The notes beneath the pieces were generated by a model. The model had not been told where the DNA came from, did not search any database, and saw only the letters and a program-made list of their open reading frames with translations. A stretch of 64,000 bases of DNA, taken from positions 248,001 to 312,000 of the forward strand of contig JACRPY010000006.1 of NCBI GenBank assembly GCA_016222945.1, read 5' to 3'. This stretch comes from Methanobacterium sp. GTDB lineage: Archaea > Methanobacteriota > Methanobacteria > Methanobacteriales > Methanobacteriaceae. This document shows positions 55,206-63,566 of the stretch, one piece after another. Each line of letters starts with the position of its first letter. Within the stretch, counting starts at the first letter, position 1. A program made the translations under genes and the position numbers.

Positions 55206-56374
55206 AATTTCACCCCCATAAGGTCTGCAAGTATGTTAACATCTTTGTCTCCCCTGCCTGAAAGATTTACAACAATAGTTTTTCCTTTATTCTCATTTGC
55301 ATATTTTTCTGCCATTGCAACAGCATGAGAACTTTCAAGGGCTGGAAGAATGCCTTCATATTCTGAAAGAAGCTTAAATCCCCTAATAGCTTCATCATTT
55401 GTGATAGGATAATAATTAGCTCGTCCAGTAGTCTTTAAGAGAGAATGTTCAGGCCCTACACCGGGATAATCCAAACCTGCAGATATGGAATGGGCTTCAG
55501 CAATCTGACCATGATCATCCTGGAGAACAAAGGATAAAGAACCATGAAGAACTCCTTCAGTACCTGCTGAAAGGGTTGCACCATGTTTACCACTTAAACC
55601 TTCGCCACCGCCTTCAGCACCAATTAACTCAACTTCTCTGTCATCTATAAACTCTGAAAATATTCCAATTGAATTACTTCCACCACCAACACATGCAATT
55701 ACAGCATCTGGAAGTTCACCTTCTTTTTCAAGGATATCTGATTTTGTTTCTTTCCCAATTACGGTCTGGAAGTGTTTTACCATCATAGGATAAGGATGGG
55801 GTCCCATAGAAGACCCGATTAAATAATGGGTATTTTCTACATTTGTAATCCAATCCCTTAGAGCATCATTAATAGCGTCTTTTAAGGTTCTTGAGCCTGT
55901 TTTAACAGGTATAACTTTAGCACCAGATAATTCCATCCTAAAAACGTTTAATTTTTGTCTTTCTACGTCTTCAATTCCCATATATACTTCTGTAGGCATC
56001 TGGAACAATGAACCAATCACTGCAGTTGCAATTCCATGTTGTCCTGCACCAGTTTCAGCAATTAATCTTTCTTTTCCCATATATTTTGCAAGAAGTCCTT
56101 GTCCAAGGGTATTATTTATTTTATGTGCTCCTGTGTGAAGTAAATCCTCTCTTTTAAAGTATATTTTACATCCAAGTTTTTGGGAGAGATTTTTAGCATA
56201 ATAGAGAGGTGTAGGTCTCCCTGCAAATTCCCTTAAATAATATTCAAGTTCTTCATTGAATTTTTTATCATCTTTGTACTTTAAAAATGATTTTTCAAGT
56301 TCTTCAAGGGCAGGAATAAGGAGTTCTGGTACAAATACTCCTCCGTATTTACCGAATTTACCATCTAACATCAT
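55202..56374 (-). CDS. trpB: tryptophan synthase beta subunit (TrpB1)
   Basis: The 390-residue PLP enzyme begins GKFGKYGGVFVPELL, has the Schiff-base Lys in HTGAHKINNTLGQ, the catalytic GAGQHG loop and the PLP phosphate site CVGGGSNSIG. It condenses indole with serine. It is of the TrpB1 type that works with TrpA. The ATG overlaps the trpF stop and GGTGAT precedes it. Confidence 0.97.
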   Translation of the reverse strand: MMLDGKFGKYGGVFVPELLIPALEELEKSFLKYKDDKKFNEELEYYLREFAGRPTPLYYAKNLSQKLGCKIYFKREDLLHTGAHKINNTLGQGLLAKYMGKERLIAETGAGQHGIATAVIGSLFQMPTEVYMGIEDVERQKLNVFRMELSGAKVIPVKTGSRTLKDAINDALRDWITNVENTHYLIGSSMGPHPYPMMVKHFQTVIGKETKSDILEKEGELPDAVIACVGGGSNSIGIFSEFIDDREVELIGAEGGGEGLSGKHGATLSAGTEGVLHGSLSFVLQDDHGQIAEAHSISAGLDYPGVGPEHSLLKTTGRANYYPITNDEAIRGFKLLSEYEGILPALESSHAVAMAEKYANENKGKTIVVNLSGRGDKDVNILADLMGVKL

Positions 56375-57024
56375 GAGATCACCTTACAATTTTTCATAAA
56401 TTCTTCTATTTTAAGCGTGTTTTTTACTCCAGGACCATCTTCAATTCCTGAATTCACATCAACATAATCAAAAATTTCTTTAATTACTTTTCCTTCCTTT
56501 TTAATTCTATCTGTATTCATTCCACCAGCGATAATAAGTTTAATATTTGGATTGCTATTTTTAGCAATTTTTCCTGCCTTCAGGGCAATTTTAAGTGGAA
56601 TTTGTTTTCCAGTTCCTCCGCTTTTTCCTGAAACTTCAAAATCAAACAATAAATACGGGCAAACTTTTGCTAATTCCTTTATTTCTTCTTTTTTTAAAGA
56701 ATCAATTTTTTCAGAGATTCCAATAGCCTTAATAATGTTAATTCCATGTATTTTACTTATTTCATCTGCAGATAAGGAGTGTAATTGAACATTGCAGATA
56801 CCACATTCTTCTGATTTTTCCATGGCTTCTGCAGCGGTTTTTGGTTCAATTACAAGCACTAATTTATTTAAATCATTTATTGAGTCTTTTAATTCCCTTA
56901 TTTTTTCAATATCAATATACCTTTTGGATCTTTTTATGTTTATAAATCCAATAAAAGCAGGATTAACTTTTTTACAAGTTTGAAGGTCTTTTAGACTCGT
57001 AATTCCACAAATTTTAACTTTCAT
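56371..57024 (-). CDS. trpF: phosphoribosylanthranilate isomerase
   Basis: The 217-residue TIM barrel begins MKVKICGITSLKDL, containing the catalytic Cys, has CNVQLHS and the phosphate loop LIIAGGMNTDRI, with the second catalytic Asp in DVNSGIEDGPGVK. It converts phosphoribosylanthranilate to CdRP. It overlaps the end of trpC by 11 nt. Confidence 0.94.
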   Translation of the reverse strand: MKVKICGITSLKDLQTCKKVNPAFIGFINIKRSKRYIDIEKIRELKDSINDLNKLVLVIEPKTAAEAMEKSEECGICNVQLHSLSADEISKIHGINIIKAIGISEKIDSLKKEEIKELAKVCPYLLFDFEVSGKSGGTGKQIPLKIALKAGKIAKNSNPNIKLIIAGGMNTDRIKKEGKVIKEIFDYVDVNSGIEDGPGVKNTLKIEEFMKNCKVIS

Positions 57025-57817
57025 TTTTATCTACCTTCATATTTTTTCCTGCTTTTACTATTTCTTCTACTTTTTTCAGCATATTCGATGATTCCATAAT
57101 GATTGATCCTACTAAAATAGCATCGACACCGAAACTTGCCAGAAGTTTAACATCTGTGGCATTGTTAACTCCACTTTCAGATACAAGCACTGTATTTTCA
57201 TCTACGTACTTTGCAAGTTTTCCTGTTCTTTTAAGGTCAATACTAAAATCTTTGAAGCTTCGATTGTTTATTCCGATTATATCTGCACCAGCTTTTTTAG
57301 CCATTTCTATTTCTTCTCGGTTCTTACATTCCACTAATGCATCCATTTCAAGATAATGGCATAAATCGATTCCAAATCTGAGATCATTATACAAATCTGC
57401 CATTAAAAGCACTGCATTTGCCCCACATGAACGGGCTTCATAAATCTGGTACTCATCAATTATAAAATCCTTTCTAAGAAGTGGTAAATCAGTTATTTTA
57501 GATGCAATGCGCAAATTTTTAATACTGCTTTTAAAGAATGACTCTTCAGTTAATACGGAAACTGCACTTGCTCCTCCTTTATCTAATAATGGAACAACAT
57601 CTTCAACCAGGAGATTGGAGATATTACCTTTAGAAGGAGACGCAGGTTTATATTCACAAATTACAGAGAGGTCATTTTTATTTAAGAGTGCTTTTTTAAA
57701 GTCTGCCTTTATTTTTGTCCGCTTGATATTTTCTTTTAATTCAGCTAAAGGCCTGTATTTCATATCTCTTTTTAGAATATTCTTCCGTTCTGCAATTATT
57801 TGTGATAATGTTATCAT
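57014..57817 (-). CDS. trpC: indole-3-glycerol phosphate synthase
   Basis: The 267-residue TIM barrel has VICEYKPASPSKG (catalytic Lys and Ser), LLRKDFIIDEYQIYEARSCGA (catalytic Lys and Glu), IIGINNR and VSESGVN. It closes CdRP to indole-3-glycerol phosphate. It is a separate protein from TrpF, unlike the fused enteric enzyme. The ATG overlaps the trpG stop (ATGA). Confidence 0.96.
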   Translation of the reverse strand: MITLSQIIAERKNILKRDMKYRPLAELKENIKRTKIKADFKKALLNKNDLSVICEYKPASPSKGNISNLLVEDVVPLLDKGGASAVSVLTEESFFKSSIKNLRIASKITDLPLLRKDFIIDEYQIYEARSCGANAVLLMADLYNDLRFGIDLCHYLEMDALVECKNREEIEMAKKAGADIIGINNRSFKDFSIDLKRTGKLAKYVDENTVLVSESGVNNATDVKLLASFGVDAILVGSIIMESSNMLKKVEEIVKAGKNMKVDKNES

Positions 57818-58389
57818 GTTTTGATCTCCAGGAAGTTTTTAATTATTTTAACACCTTCAACAGTGCCTATTGACTCTGGATGAAATTGAAGACCAAAAAT
57901 AGGACTTTTAACATGTTTTATTCCCATTATAATGCCATCATCTGTTTTTGCTGTGATTTCAATGCATTCTGGAATGCTTTTTTCATCACAGACAAGTGAA
58001 TGATATCTTGTTGCAATGAGTGAGGTTTCTACTCCTTTAAATATACCATTGTCTGAGTGTTTAATTTGGCTTAATTTACCATGTATAGGATTTGATCTGG
58101 TAATTTTACCTCCAAAAGCTGCAAAAATCCCTTGATGTCCCAGACAAACTCCCAAAATAGGAATTTTTCCTTTAAATTCATTTATCACATCCATGCAAAT
58201 TCCAAAATCTCTTTTTTCCAATGGATTTCCAGGACCAGGAGAAATTATTATTTTATCTGGCTGAATCTGTTTTATTTCTTCAATAGTTATTTCATCATTT
58301 CTTTTAACTAGAATGTCCTTTTCAAGTTCTCCCACTAACTGGTACAGGTTATATGTGAAAGAATCATAGTTATCAATTATAAGTATCAT
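57814..58389 (-). CDS. trpG: anthranilate synthase glutamine amidotransferase component
   Basis: The 191-residue class I amidotransferase has IISPGPGNP, the nucleophile Cys in GVCLGHQGI and the His-Glu pair in GLQFHPES. It supplies ammonia from glutamine to TrpE. The Shine-Dalgarno GAGAGGG lies between the repeat array and the ATG and is preserved. Before the insertion the trpE stop would have been 2 bp from this ATG. Confidence 0.97.
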   Translation of the reverse strand: MILIIDNYDSFTYNLYQLVGELEKDILVKRNDEITIEEIKQIQPDKIIISPGPGNPLEKRDFGICMDVINEFKGKIPILGVCLGHQGIFAAFGGKITRSNPIHGKLSQIKHSDNGIFKGVETSLIATRYHSLVCDEKSIPECIEITAKTDDGIIMGIKHVKSPIFGLQFHPESIGTVEGVKIIKNFLEIKT

Positions 58390-58408
58390 CTTTATTTTCC
58401 CTCTCTGG

Positions 58409-58634
58409 ATTTTCTACGGCTTGCAAAATCTCTCAAAAATTCTTTGAATTTTTGGAGCGCAAAACCCGAAGGTTTTTGCAAGCTTTGATTTTGATTGTTT
58501 GCAAAACTTTCAGTTAGAGAAATGCGTAGCATTTCTATACCACAAAAATCATAGATTTTTGAAGTTTTGCAACCGTAAAAATTCATAGAATTTTTACATG
58601 CCCGAAAATTCGGAGAATTTTCGACGGCTTGCAA
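58409..58634. repeat. triloop hairpin array with flanking direct repeats (trpE/trpG junction)
   Basis: A 208-bp unit fills the trpE-trpG junction. Perfect stems with three-base loops: 58434-58442/58446-58454 (9 bp, TTT), 58518-58525/58529-58536 (8 bp, GTA), 58543-58550/58554-58561 (8 bp, ATA), 58575-58584/58588-58597 (10 bp, ATA) and 58603-58611/58615-58623 (9 bp, GGA), plus an imperfect one at 58459-58479. Two outer stems enclose pairs: GCTTGCAAAA 58419-58428 with 58474-58483, and TTGCAAAACTT 58499-58509 with 58562-58572. It is flanked by ATTTTC(T/G)ACGGCTTGCAA at 58409-58426 and 58617-58634, the latter inside trpE. Confidence 0.85.
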
Positions 58635-59979
58635 TTTCAAGTGCTCTTATAAGAGCTTGTGCTTTGTTTTCACATTCGAAATACTCATTTTCAGGGACGG
58701 AATCATGTACAATTCCGGCCCCGGCCTGTAATTTAGCTTTATTCCCTTTAAAGACAAGTGTTCTAATAGTAATTGCAAAATCGGCATTCCCGTTTAATGA
58801 GAAGTAACCTAAAGCGCCAGCATAGGGTCCTCTTGCAATTCCTTCAAGTTCGTTTATTATTTCCATTGCCCTTATTTTAGGGGCGCCGCTTACGGTTCCT
58901 GCAGGGAAAATGGAGCCAAATGCATCAACAGCAGTCATATTTTTCCTTAATTTTCCTGTTACGCGGGAAACAATATGTTGAACGTGTGAAAACTTCTTTA
59001 CTGTCATGTATTCTGGAACCTGGACAGAATCAAACTCACTTACTTTTCCCACGTCATTTCTTGCAAGATCAACAAGCATAAGATGTTCTGCAAGCTCTTT
59101 TTCATCATTTAAAAGCTCAATTTCTAATTTTTCATCTTCTACTTTGTCTTTTCCACGTTTTCTGGTCCCTGCAATTGGATATGTTTCTATATTATTATCT
59201 TCAACCCTTACAAGCATTTCCGGGCTTGAACCTATTATTTCGTGGTCTTTAAGTTTTAAATGATACATATAAGGTGAGGGGTTCATTTCACGAAGTGTTT
59301 TATAAATTGAAAGTTTATCTCCAGTAATTTCATATTCGCTGGCGTTAGAAATAACGCTTTGAAAGATTTCTCCTGATTTTATTTTTTCTTTAGCATTTAT
59401 AACCATATTTTCAAATGTTTCCTTTGAAAAATTATGCTTTTTGAATTTAAACTCAATATTACCTATTTTGTAGGATTTTTTTGCTATTTCATTAATTTCA
59501 TTTACTCTGTTTTCTCCAAGAGTGATATATTTACATTTATTTTGCAATCTGTCAAAGATAATAGCATCCAAGAATAAACCAAATTCAAAGTCAGGGTATG
59601 GGGAATCTTGAACTTCAATATTTTCAAAATGTTTAACTGCTTCGTAGGAAATGTAGCCTACAAGGCCACCTATGAATCCTTTTTTTAAAATATTTCCAGA
59701 TATAATCTTTTTTATTTCTTCAAAAGGGTTATCTGTTTCTATTTCTTTTTCAATTCCGTTTTTTTCTATTTTTAAAATATTCCCTTTAGCTTTTAGGATT
59801 GCAACGGGCTTGAAACCTAAAACTGATAGTCTTGCAAGTCCACTGTCGCTTTCCATTGATTCAAGGAGAAAAGAGCTTTCTGAATTGTGATAAATACTTT
59901 TAAATAGTTCAAAAGGGGAATCAAAGTTTAATTCAATAATTTGTGGTTCGTTTAATTTAATATCGCCAAAAACATTCAC
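58594..59979 (-). CDS. trpE: anthranilate synthase component I
   Basis: The 461-residue chorismate-utilising enzyme has the tryptophan feedback site LLES (SSFLLESMESDSG), IGSSPEMLV, AGTRKRG, HLMLVDLARNDVG and the SGAPKIRAMEII core. It makes anthranilate from chorismate with TrpG. The last residues (FSEFSGM) and the stop are encoded by the inserted hairpin array; the displaced original end, ASRRKSREGK and TAA, can still be read next to trpG. The catalytic core is complete, so the enzyme should work. Confidence 0.96.
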   Translation of the reverse strand: MNVFGDIKLNEPQIIELNFDSPFELFKSIYHNSESSFLLESMESDSGLARLSVLGFKPVAILKAKGNILKIEKNGIEKEIETDNPFEEIKKIISGNILKKGFIGGLVGYISYEAVKHFENIEVQDSPYPDFEFGLFLDAIIFDRLQNKCKYITLGENRVNEINEIAKKSYKIGNIEFKFKKHNFSKETFENMVINAKEKIKSGEIFQSVISNASEYEITGDKLSIYKTLREMNPSPYMYHLKLKDHEIIGSSPEMLVRVEDNNIETYPIAGTRKRGKDKVEDEKLEIELLNDEKELAEHLMLVDLARNDVGKVSEFDSVQVPEYMTVKKFSHVQHIVSRVTGKLRKNMTAVDAFGSIFPAGTVSGAPKIRAMEIINELEGIARGPYAGALGYFSLNGNADFAITIRTLVFKGNKAKLQAGAGIVHDSVPENEYFECENKAQALIRALEIASRRKFSEFSGM

Positions 59980-60009
59980 TGCCTTTCATATTAGTTCACC
60001 ATGTTATTT

Positions 60010-60130
60010 TAGTATAGTAAGTTGTATACTATAAAGTACTATTTAAAGCTTTATAGTACATAAATATACATTAAACAGAAGTCTTAAAATATAATAAACG
60101 ACATAGCTATCTTTAGATCATATATGTACG
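60010..60130. promoter_or_regulatory. trpE/trpY divergent promoter region with candidate TrpY operators
   Basis: On the trpE side, TTTAAAT (60042-60048) is the probable TATA box. It lies between the arms of a 10-bp inverted repeat, TACTATAAAG (60027-60036) and CTTTATAGTA (60049-60058). GTAC or GTATAC cores occur at 60024-60029, 60036-60039 and 60056-60059, and TGTAC at 60125-60129. In Methanothermobacter TrpY binds boxes with the consensus TGTACA; these are variants of it. Binding here would cover the trpE promoter. Confidence 0.6.
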
Positions 60131-60154
60131 CTGATGATAAAATAGGAGATTTCT

Positions 60155-60658
60155 ATGTGGGAAAAAATTAAACATAAATTTGAAAAATACCCTGCCCGTA
60201 TGAGTGTAGCACGGAAAATAGTGGAATATGGGCTTAAAGTAGGTGAAAATGGAAAGATTTACTGTGGCGAAATCGAAATAAATGATGTGGCTATTGCAAG
60301 GGCAACAAATGTAGATAGGAGAAGTATTAAGGCCACTGTAGATATTATACTTCAAGATGAACAGCTTGCAAAGATATTTGGAAATATTACGCCGGCAGGG
60401 CCTTTAGTTAAGAATGTTGCAAAGGATCTGGGTTTTGGAATAGTGGAAATAGAGGCTGAAGCTGAAAATCCTGGAATAATTGCAAAAGCAACAGATTTAA
60501 TATCCAGTAATGGAATAAGCATAAGACAAGTACATGCAGGAGATCCAGAATTTGAGGAGAATCCTCGTCTTATTATCATAACAGAAAAACCACTTGAAGG
60601 AAACCTTATAAATGAATTTTTAAAAATTGAAGGTGTAAAAAGGGTTTCTATTTATTAG
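60155..60658 (+). CDS. trpY: trp operon regulator TrpY-like (HTH-ACT)
   Basis: The 167-residue protein has an N-terminal helix-turn-helix part (EIEINDVAIARATNVDRRSIKATVDII in parts, residues about 38-65) and a C-terminal ACT domain (about 95-167, GFGIVEIEAEAENPG; ISIRQVHAG). ACT domains bind amino acids, so tryptophan would be the co-repressor. It is divergent from trpE, as TrpY is in Methanothermobacter, where it represses both trpE and itself. AGGAGAT precedes the ATG. Confidence 0.85.
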   Translation: MWEKIKHKFEKYPARMSVARKIVEYGLKVGENGKIYCGEIEINDVAIARATNVDRRSIKATVDIILQDEQLAKIFGNITPAGPLVKNVAKDLGFGIVEIEAEAENPGIIAKATDLISSNGISIRQVHAGDPEFEENPRLIIITEKPLEGNLINEFLKIEGVKRVSIY

Positions 60659-60750
60659 CAATGATTAAATATATAAATATTAAAAATATAAATTAAAAAA
60701 AGTTATTCAATTTAATATAACTCTTAAAATAGCATAATTTGGTGATAAAC

Positions 60751-60846
60751 ATGGATGACGTATTATTAACATTAATAGTTTGTTTGGCAGGATTCATTGG
60801 AGTATCTTTACTCATATTTGGACTAAACAGAAATGTAGAAATTTAG
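60751..60846 (+). CDS. 31-residue membrane microprotein
   Basis: The frame encodes a single transmembrane helix (LLTLIVCLAGFIGVSLLIFG) with an acidic start and short polar tail (LNRNVEI). GGTGAT with 4 nt spacing precedes the ATG, an ideal ribosome binding site here. The function is unknown; it may be a subunit of a membrane complex. It lies 92 bp behind trpY on the same strand. Confidence 0.6.
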   Translation: MDDVLLTLIVCLAGFIGVSLLIFGLNRNVEI

Positions 60847-61077
60847 ATATTCTTAAAATTCTTTTTTTAATTATATAAATTATTTTTTCTAAAATTTAAT
60901 GGTGAATTTTATTTCGTTGCATTTTGTAAACATTTAGCTATCTGCAATTAGATTTTAATATCTTATTAATTATAAATAAATGGTTTAAAACAATAATGTG
61001 CTGATTAAAATATATAAAAAGTAAAAAAAAAAAGATTGAAATTTAAAATAAAAAATAGAAGTTAAAAAAATGATGAC

Positions 61078-61314
61078 TTATTTATTATCTTCTTCATCTA
61101 ATACTTTTAAAAGCTCTTCCCATGCTTCTAATGATTCTTTAGCTTCCTGGTCGCTTAAAACCTCTATAGCATATCCGGAATGAACAAGTACATATCGACC
61201 TACGTCAACATCTTCAACTAAATCTAATTTGGCATTCTGTCTGACTCCACCGAAGTCAACAACTGCTACATTATCGTTAATTTCTACTATTTGAGCTGGT
61301 GCTGCGATACACAT
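61078..61314 (-). CDS. hypC: hydrogenase maturation chaperone HypC
   Basis: The 78-residue protein begins MCIAAPAQIVEI with the required N-terminal Cys2, and has the conserved VDFGGVRQNAKLDLV and GRYVLVHSGYAIEVL. HypC with HypD carries the Fe(CN)2CO group for [NiFe] hydrogenases, which methanogens depend on. GAGGAG precedes the ATG. No other hyp gene is next to it. Confidence 0.95.
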   Translation of the reverse strand: MCIAAPAQIVEINDNVAVVDFGGVRQNAKLDLVEDVDVGRYVLVHSGYAIEVLSDQEAKESLEAWEELLKVLDEEDNK

Positions 61315-61455
61315 TGAAAATCTCCTCTTTAAGTTTTAAATAGATTAAAATATAAAATATTTTTATAAAAATTTCTAATTTTAATTCAACTCATTTTTTT
61401 TAATAATTTTAATATGTGTTCCTTACATATAAAAATATGTTGAGGAGGATTGGTT

Positions 61456-62745
61456 ATGGACATCACAGTTATTGGCGGAGGGCCTGCAGGTAGAACTGCT
61501 TCTATTGAAGCAGCAAGCATTGGAGAAAATGTAACTCTAATTGAGGGAAGTGCTATTGGGGGCACATGTCTTAATGAAGGGTGTATGGTTGTTTGTGGAT
61601 TAAATGATGTTTCAAAATTTTTAAATGATGCAAAAAACTTTGAAAATCTTGGAATAATTAAAAATAATTATGAATTTTCATTTAAAGAAGTCACAAAAGG
61701 AGTTAAGAAGACAGTAGGTAAAATAAGCCATGTTCTTGAAACTGAAACTAAAGATGCTGGTGTAAAAATAATAAATGGTGTGGGAAAGCTTAAAGAGGAT
61801 TATGTTGTTTTAAATAATGAAAACCTCAAATATGATAAATTAATAATAGCAACAGGTGCAAGACCCTTTATTCCAGAAATTGAAGGTGCTGAAAATGGTA
61901 TTACTTACAAAGACATATTAAATTTAACAGAAATTCCAGAAGAATTAATTATTATTGGAAGTGGAGTAATTGCTGCCGAATATGCAAATATATTTTCTAA
62001 TATGGGTTCAATAGTCCATGTTTTATGTAGAAATCAATTTTTAAGTATTCTGGATAAGAATATAAAAAAATATGTAACTAAAAATCTCCTTCCAGATGTT
62101 AATATCCATGAAAATCTGCAAACCAATAAAATTTACAAAGACCATGTTTCTACAGATAAGGGTGAAATAAATGGTAAAGTTCTCTTTGCAACAGGAATGA
62201 CACCTAATTCAGAAATAGCAGTAGATATGGTGGATATTAATGAAAAGGGCCATATAATTGTTGATGATGGGATGCAGACAAGTCATGAGAGTATATATGC
62301 TGCAGGTGATGTTGCAGGTAAAATTGGAAACACTCCTATTTCAAGGGCAGAGGGAGTTATTGCAGCAAGAAATGCTTGTGGAATCCATTCCAAGATGGAA
62401 TATACTTATATTCCTCAAGCAATAAATCTTTATTACGATGTTTCATTTGTAAGCTCTAACAATAAAGATGAAGGCGTGGAAGGGTATATCCCAGGATCTG
62501 CAGGGCCTGGCTCTTTTTGGAGAGTGCTTGAAGGCATGACAGGGCTTACAAAGATTAATATTAATGAAAATCGAGATATAAATGAATTATATTCAATATC
62601 CCCATCATCACGCACCAGCATGGCGTATATATCAAAGTTACTTAAAGAAGGGCAGAATATAGATGATTTTGATGATTTTATTGAAGTTCACCCTTCAACT
62701 GATGCTATATACAAGTTAATGAGATTTTTTGCAAGGTTTGAATAA
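61456..62745 (+). CDS. FAD-dependent pyridine nucleotide-disulfide oxidoreductase
   Basis: The 429-residue flavoprotein has GGGPAG at its N-terminus, the redox Cys pair GGTCLNEGCM (five residues apart as in lipoamide dehydrogenase), the NAD site IIGSGVIAAEYANI and the second FAD site YAAGDVAG. The C-terminal catalytic HPTxxE of the family reads HPSTDA. Its substrate is not known; dihydrolipoamide is unlikely in a methanogen without an obvious 2-oxoacid dehydrogenase here. GGAGGAT precedes ATG 61456. Confidence 0.9.
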   Translation: MDITVIGGGPAGRTASIEAASIGENVTLIEGSAIGGTCLNEGCMVVCGLNDVSKFLNDAKNFENLGIIKNNYEFSFKEVTKGVKKTVGKISHVLETETKDAGVKIINGVGKLKEDYVVLNNENLKYDKLIIATGARPFIPEIEGAENGITYKDILNLTEIPEELIIIGSGVIAAEYANIFSNMGSIVHVLCRNQFLSILDKNIKKYVTKNLLPDVNIHENLQTNKIYKDHVSTDKGEINGKVLFATGMTPNSEIAVDMVDINEKGHIIVDDGMQTSHESIYAAGDVAGKIGNTPISRAEGVIAARNACGIHSKMEYTYIPQAINLYYDVSFVSSNNKDEGVEGYIPGSAGPGSFWRVLEGMTGLTKININENRDINELYSISPSSRTSMAYISKLLKEGQNIDDFDDFIEVHPSTDAIYKLMRFFARFE

Positions 62746-62830
62746 ATGCAAATTAGATAAGCTAAAATTTAAAATTTAATTTTTAAGTATAATCAAATAA
62801 TTCAAAAATAAAAAAAATAAGTAATTTAAT

Positions 62831-62992
62831 CTATTCTTTAGGCGTTTGCATTTTTTTATATAAGAAAAATGCAGCTACAGCTAATATAATTAGTACAACT
62901 ACTACAATTGCAACAATTCCTAAAATTCCAAGCTTTCCAAGAAAACTGAGACTTATGCCTTTCAATACAGAACCAAGTAACATATTTATCAC
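62831..62992 (-). CDS. small membrane protein (about 53 aa)
   Basis: This single-helix protein has a long hydrophobic stretch (GILGIVAIVVVVLIILAVAA) and a short basic tail (YKKMQTPKE). The GTG at 62992 has AAGGTGAT just upstream; an in-frame ATG at 62983 is an alternative start. I recognise no family. It lies between the oxidoreductase and DUF5518 genes in the opposite orientation. Confidence 0.58.
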   Translation of the reverse strand: MINMLLGSVLKGISLSFLGKLGILGIVAIVVVVLIILAVAAFFLYKKMQTPKE

Positions 62993-63148
62993 AAAATCAC
63001 CTTTTTTTTAAATATATCCTTAAATAGTAGTGTCAAACTTAAATACTTTCTCCATTTAGATATTTTTTACAAAATTCTAAATAACATTATAAATTATATA
63101 ACTAATTAGTCATAATTCTATTAAAAGAAACATTATAGGTGAAAAAAT

Positions 63149-63511
63149 ATGTTAAATTGGAAATCTTTAGGTATAGGAATTATTTTAGCTATTACATTAT
63201 TTTTTACATTTTTATCATATAATATGGGCTATATAAGTGCATTGAGCTTTTTTATTTCTGCTTTTATTGGAGGTTATTTAGTTGGGGGCAGTACTAAAAC
63301 TGGGGCAATCCATGGGGTGCTTATAGGCCTTTTTGGTAGCATATTATCTGTTTTAATATTATTGGTATTAGCTAGCTTCTATTCAAACAATGCTGTATCA
63401 TTATTAAGCATACTCCTTACAATACCTCTATTCTTTATTTATGCAGTTATAGGATCGATTGGAGGAATAATTGGGGCATTAATCAAAAATAGACTTAGTA
63501 ATGGCCAATAA
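63149..63511 (+). CDS. DUF5518 family membrane protein
   Basis: The 120-residue protein has four hydrophobic helices and the glycine-rich pattern FIGGYLVGGSTKTGAIHGVLIGLFG typical of the DUF5518 family common in Methanobacteria and haloarchaea. Function unknown. The ATG follows GGTGAAAAAAT. It is transcribed alone. Confidence 0.78.
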   Translation: MLNWKSLGIGIILAITLFFTFLSYNMGYISALSFFISAFIGGYLVGGSTKTGAIHGVLIGLFGSILSVLILLVLASFYSNNAVSLLSILLTIPLFFIYAVIGSIGGIIGALIKNRLSNGQ

Positions 63512-63566
63512 CTCATTAAATTTAACTTTTCCATTTATTTTTAAAAGTTAAAAAAAATATAATTAA

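Noticed and set aside
58392..58640. Open frame of 82 codons across the trpE/trpG junction
   Set aside because: It reads through the hairpin array and ends with the displaced trpE tail (ASRRKSREGK). It overlaps trpE and looks like the by-product of the insertion, not a gene.
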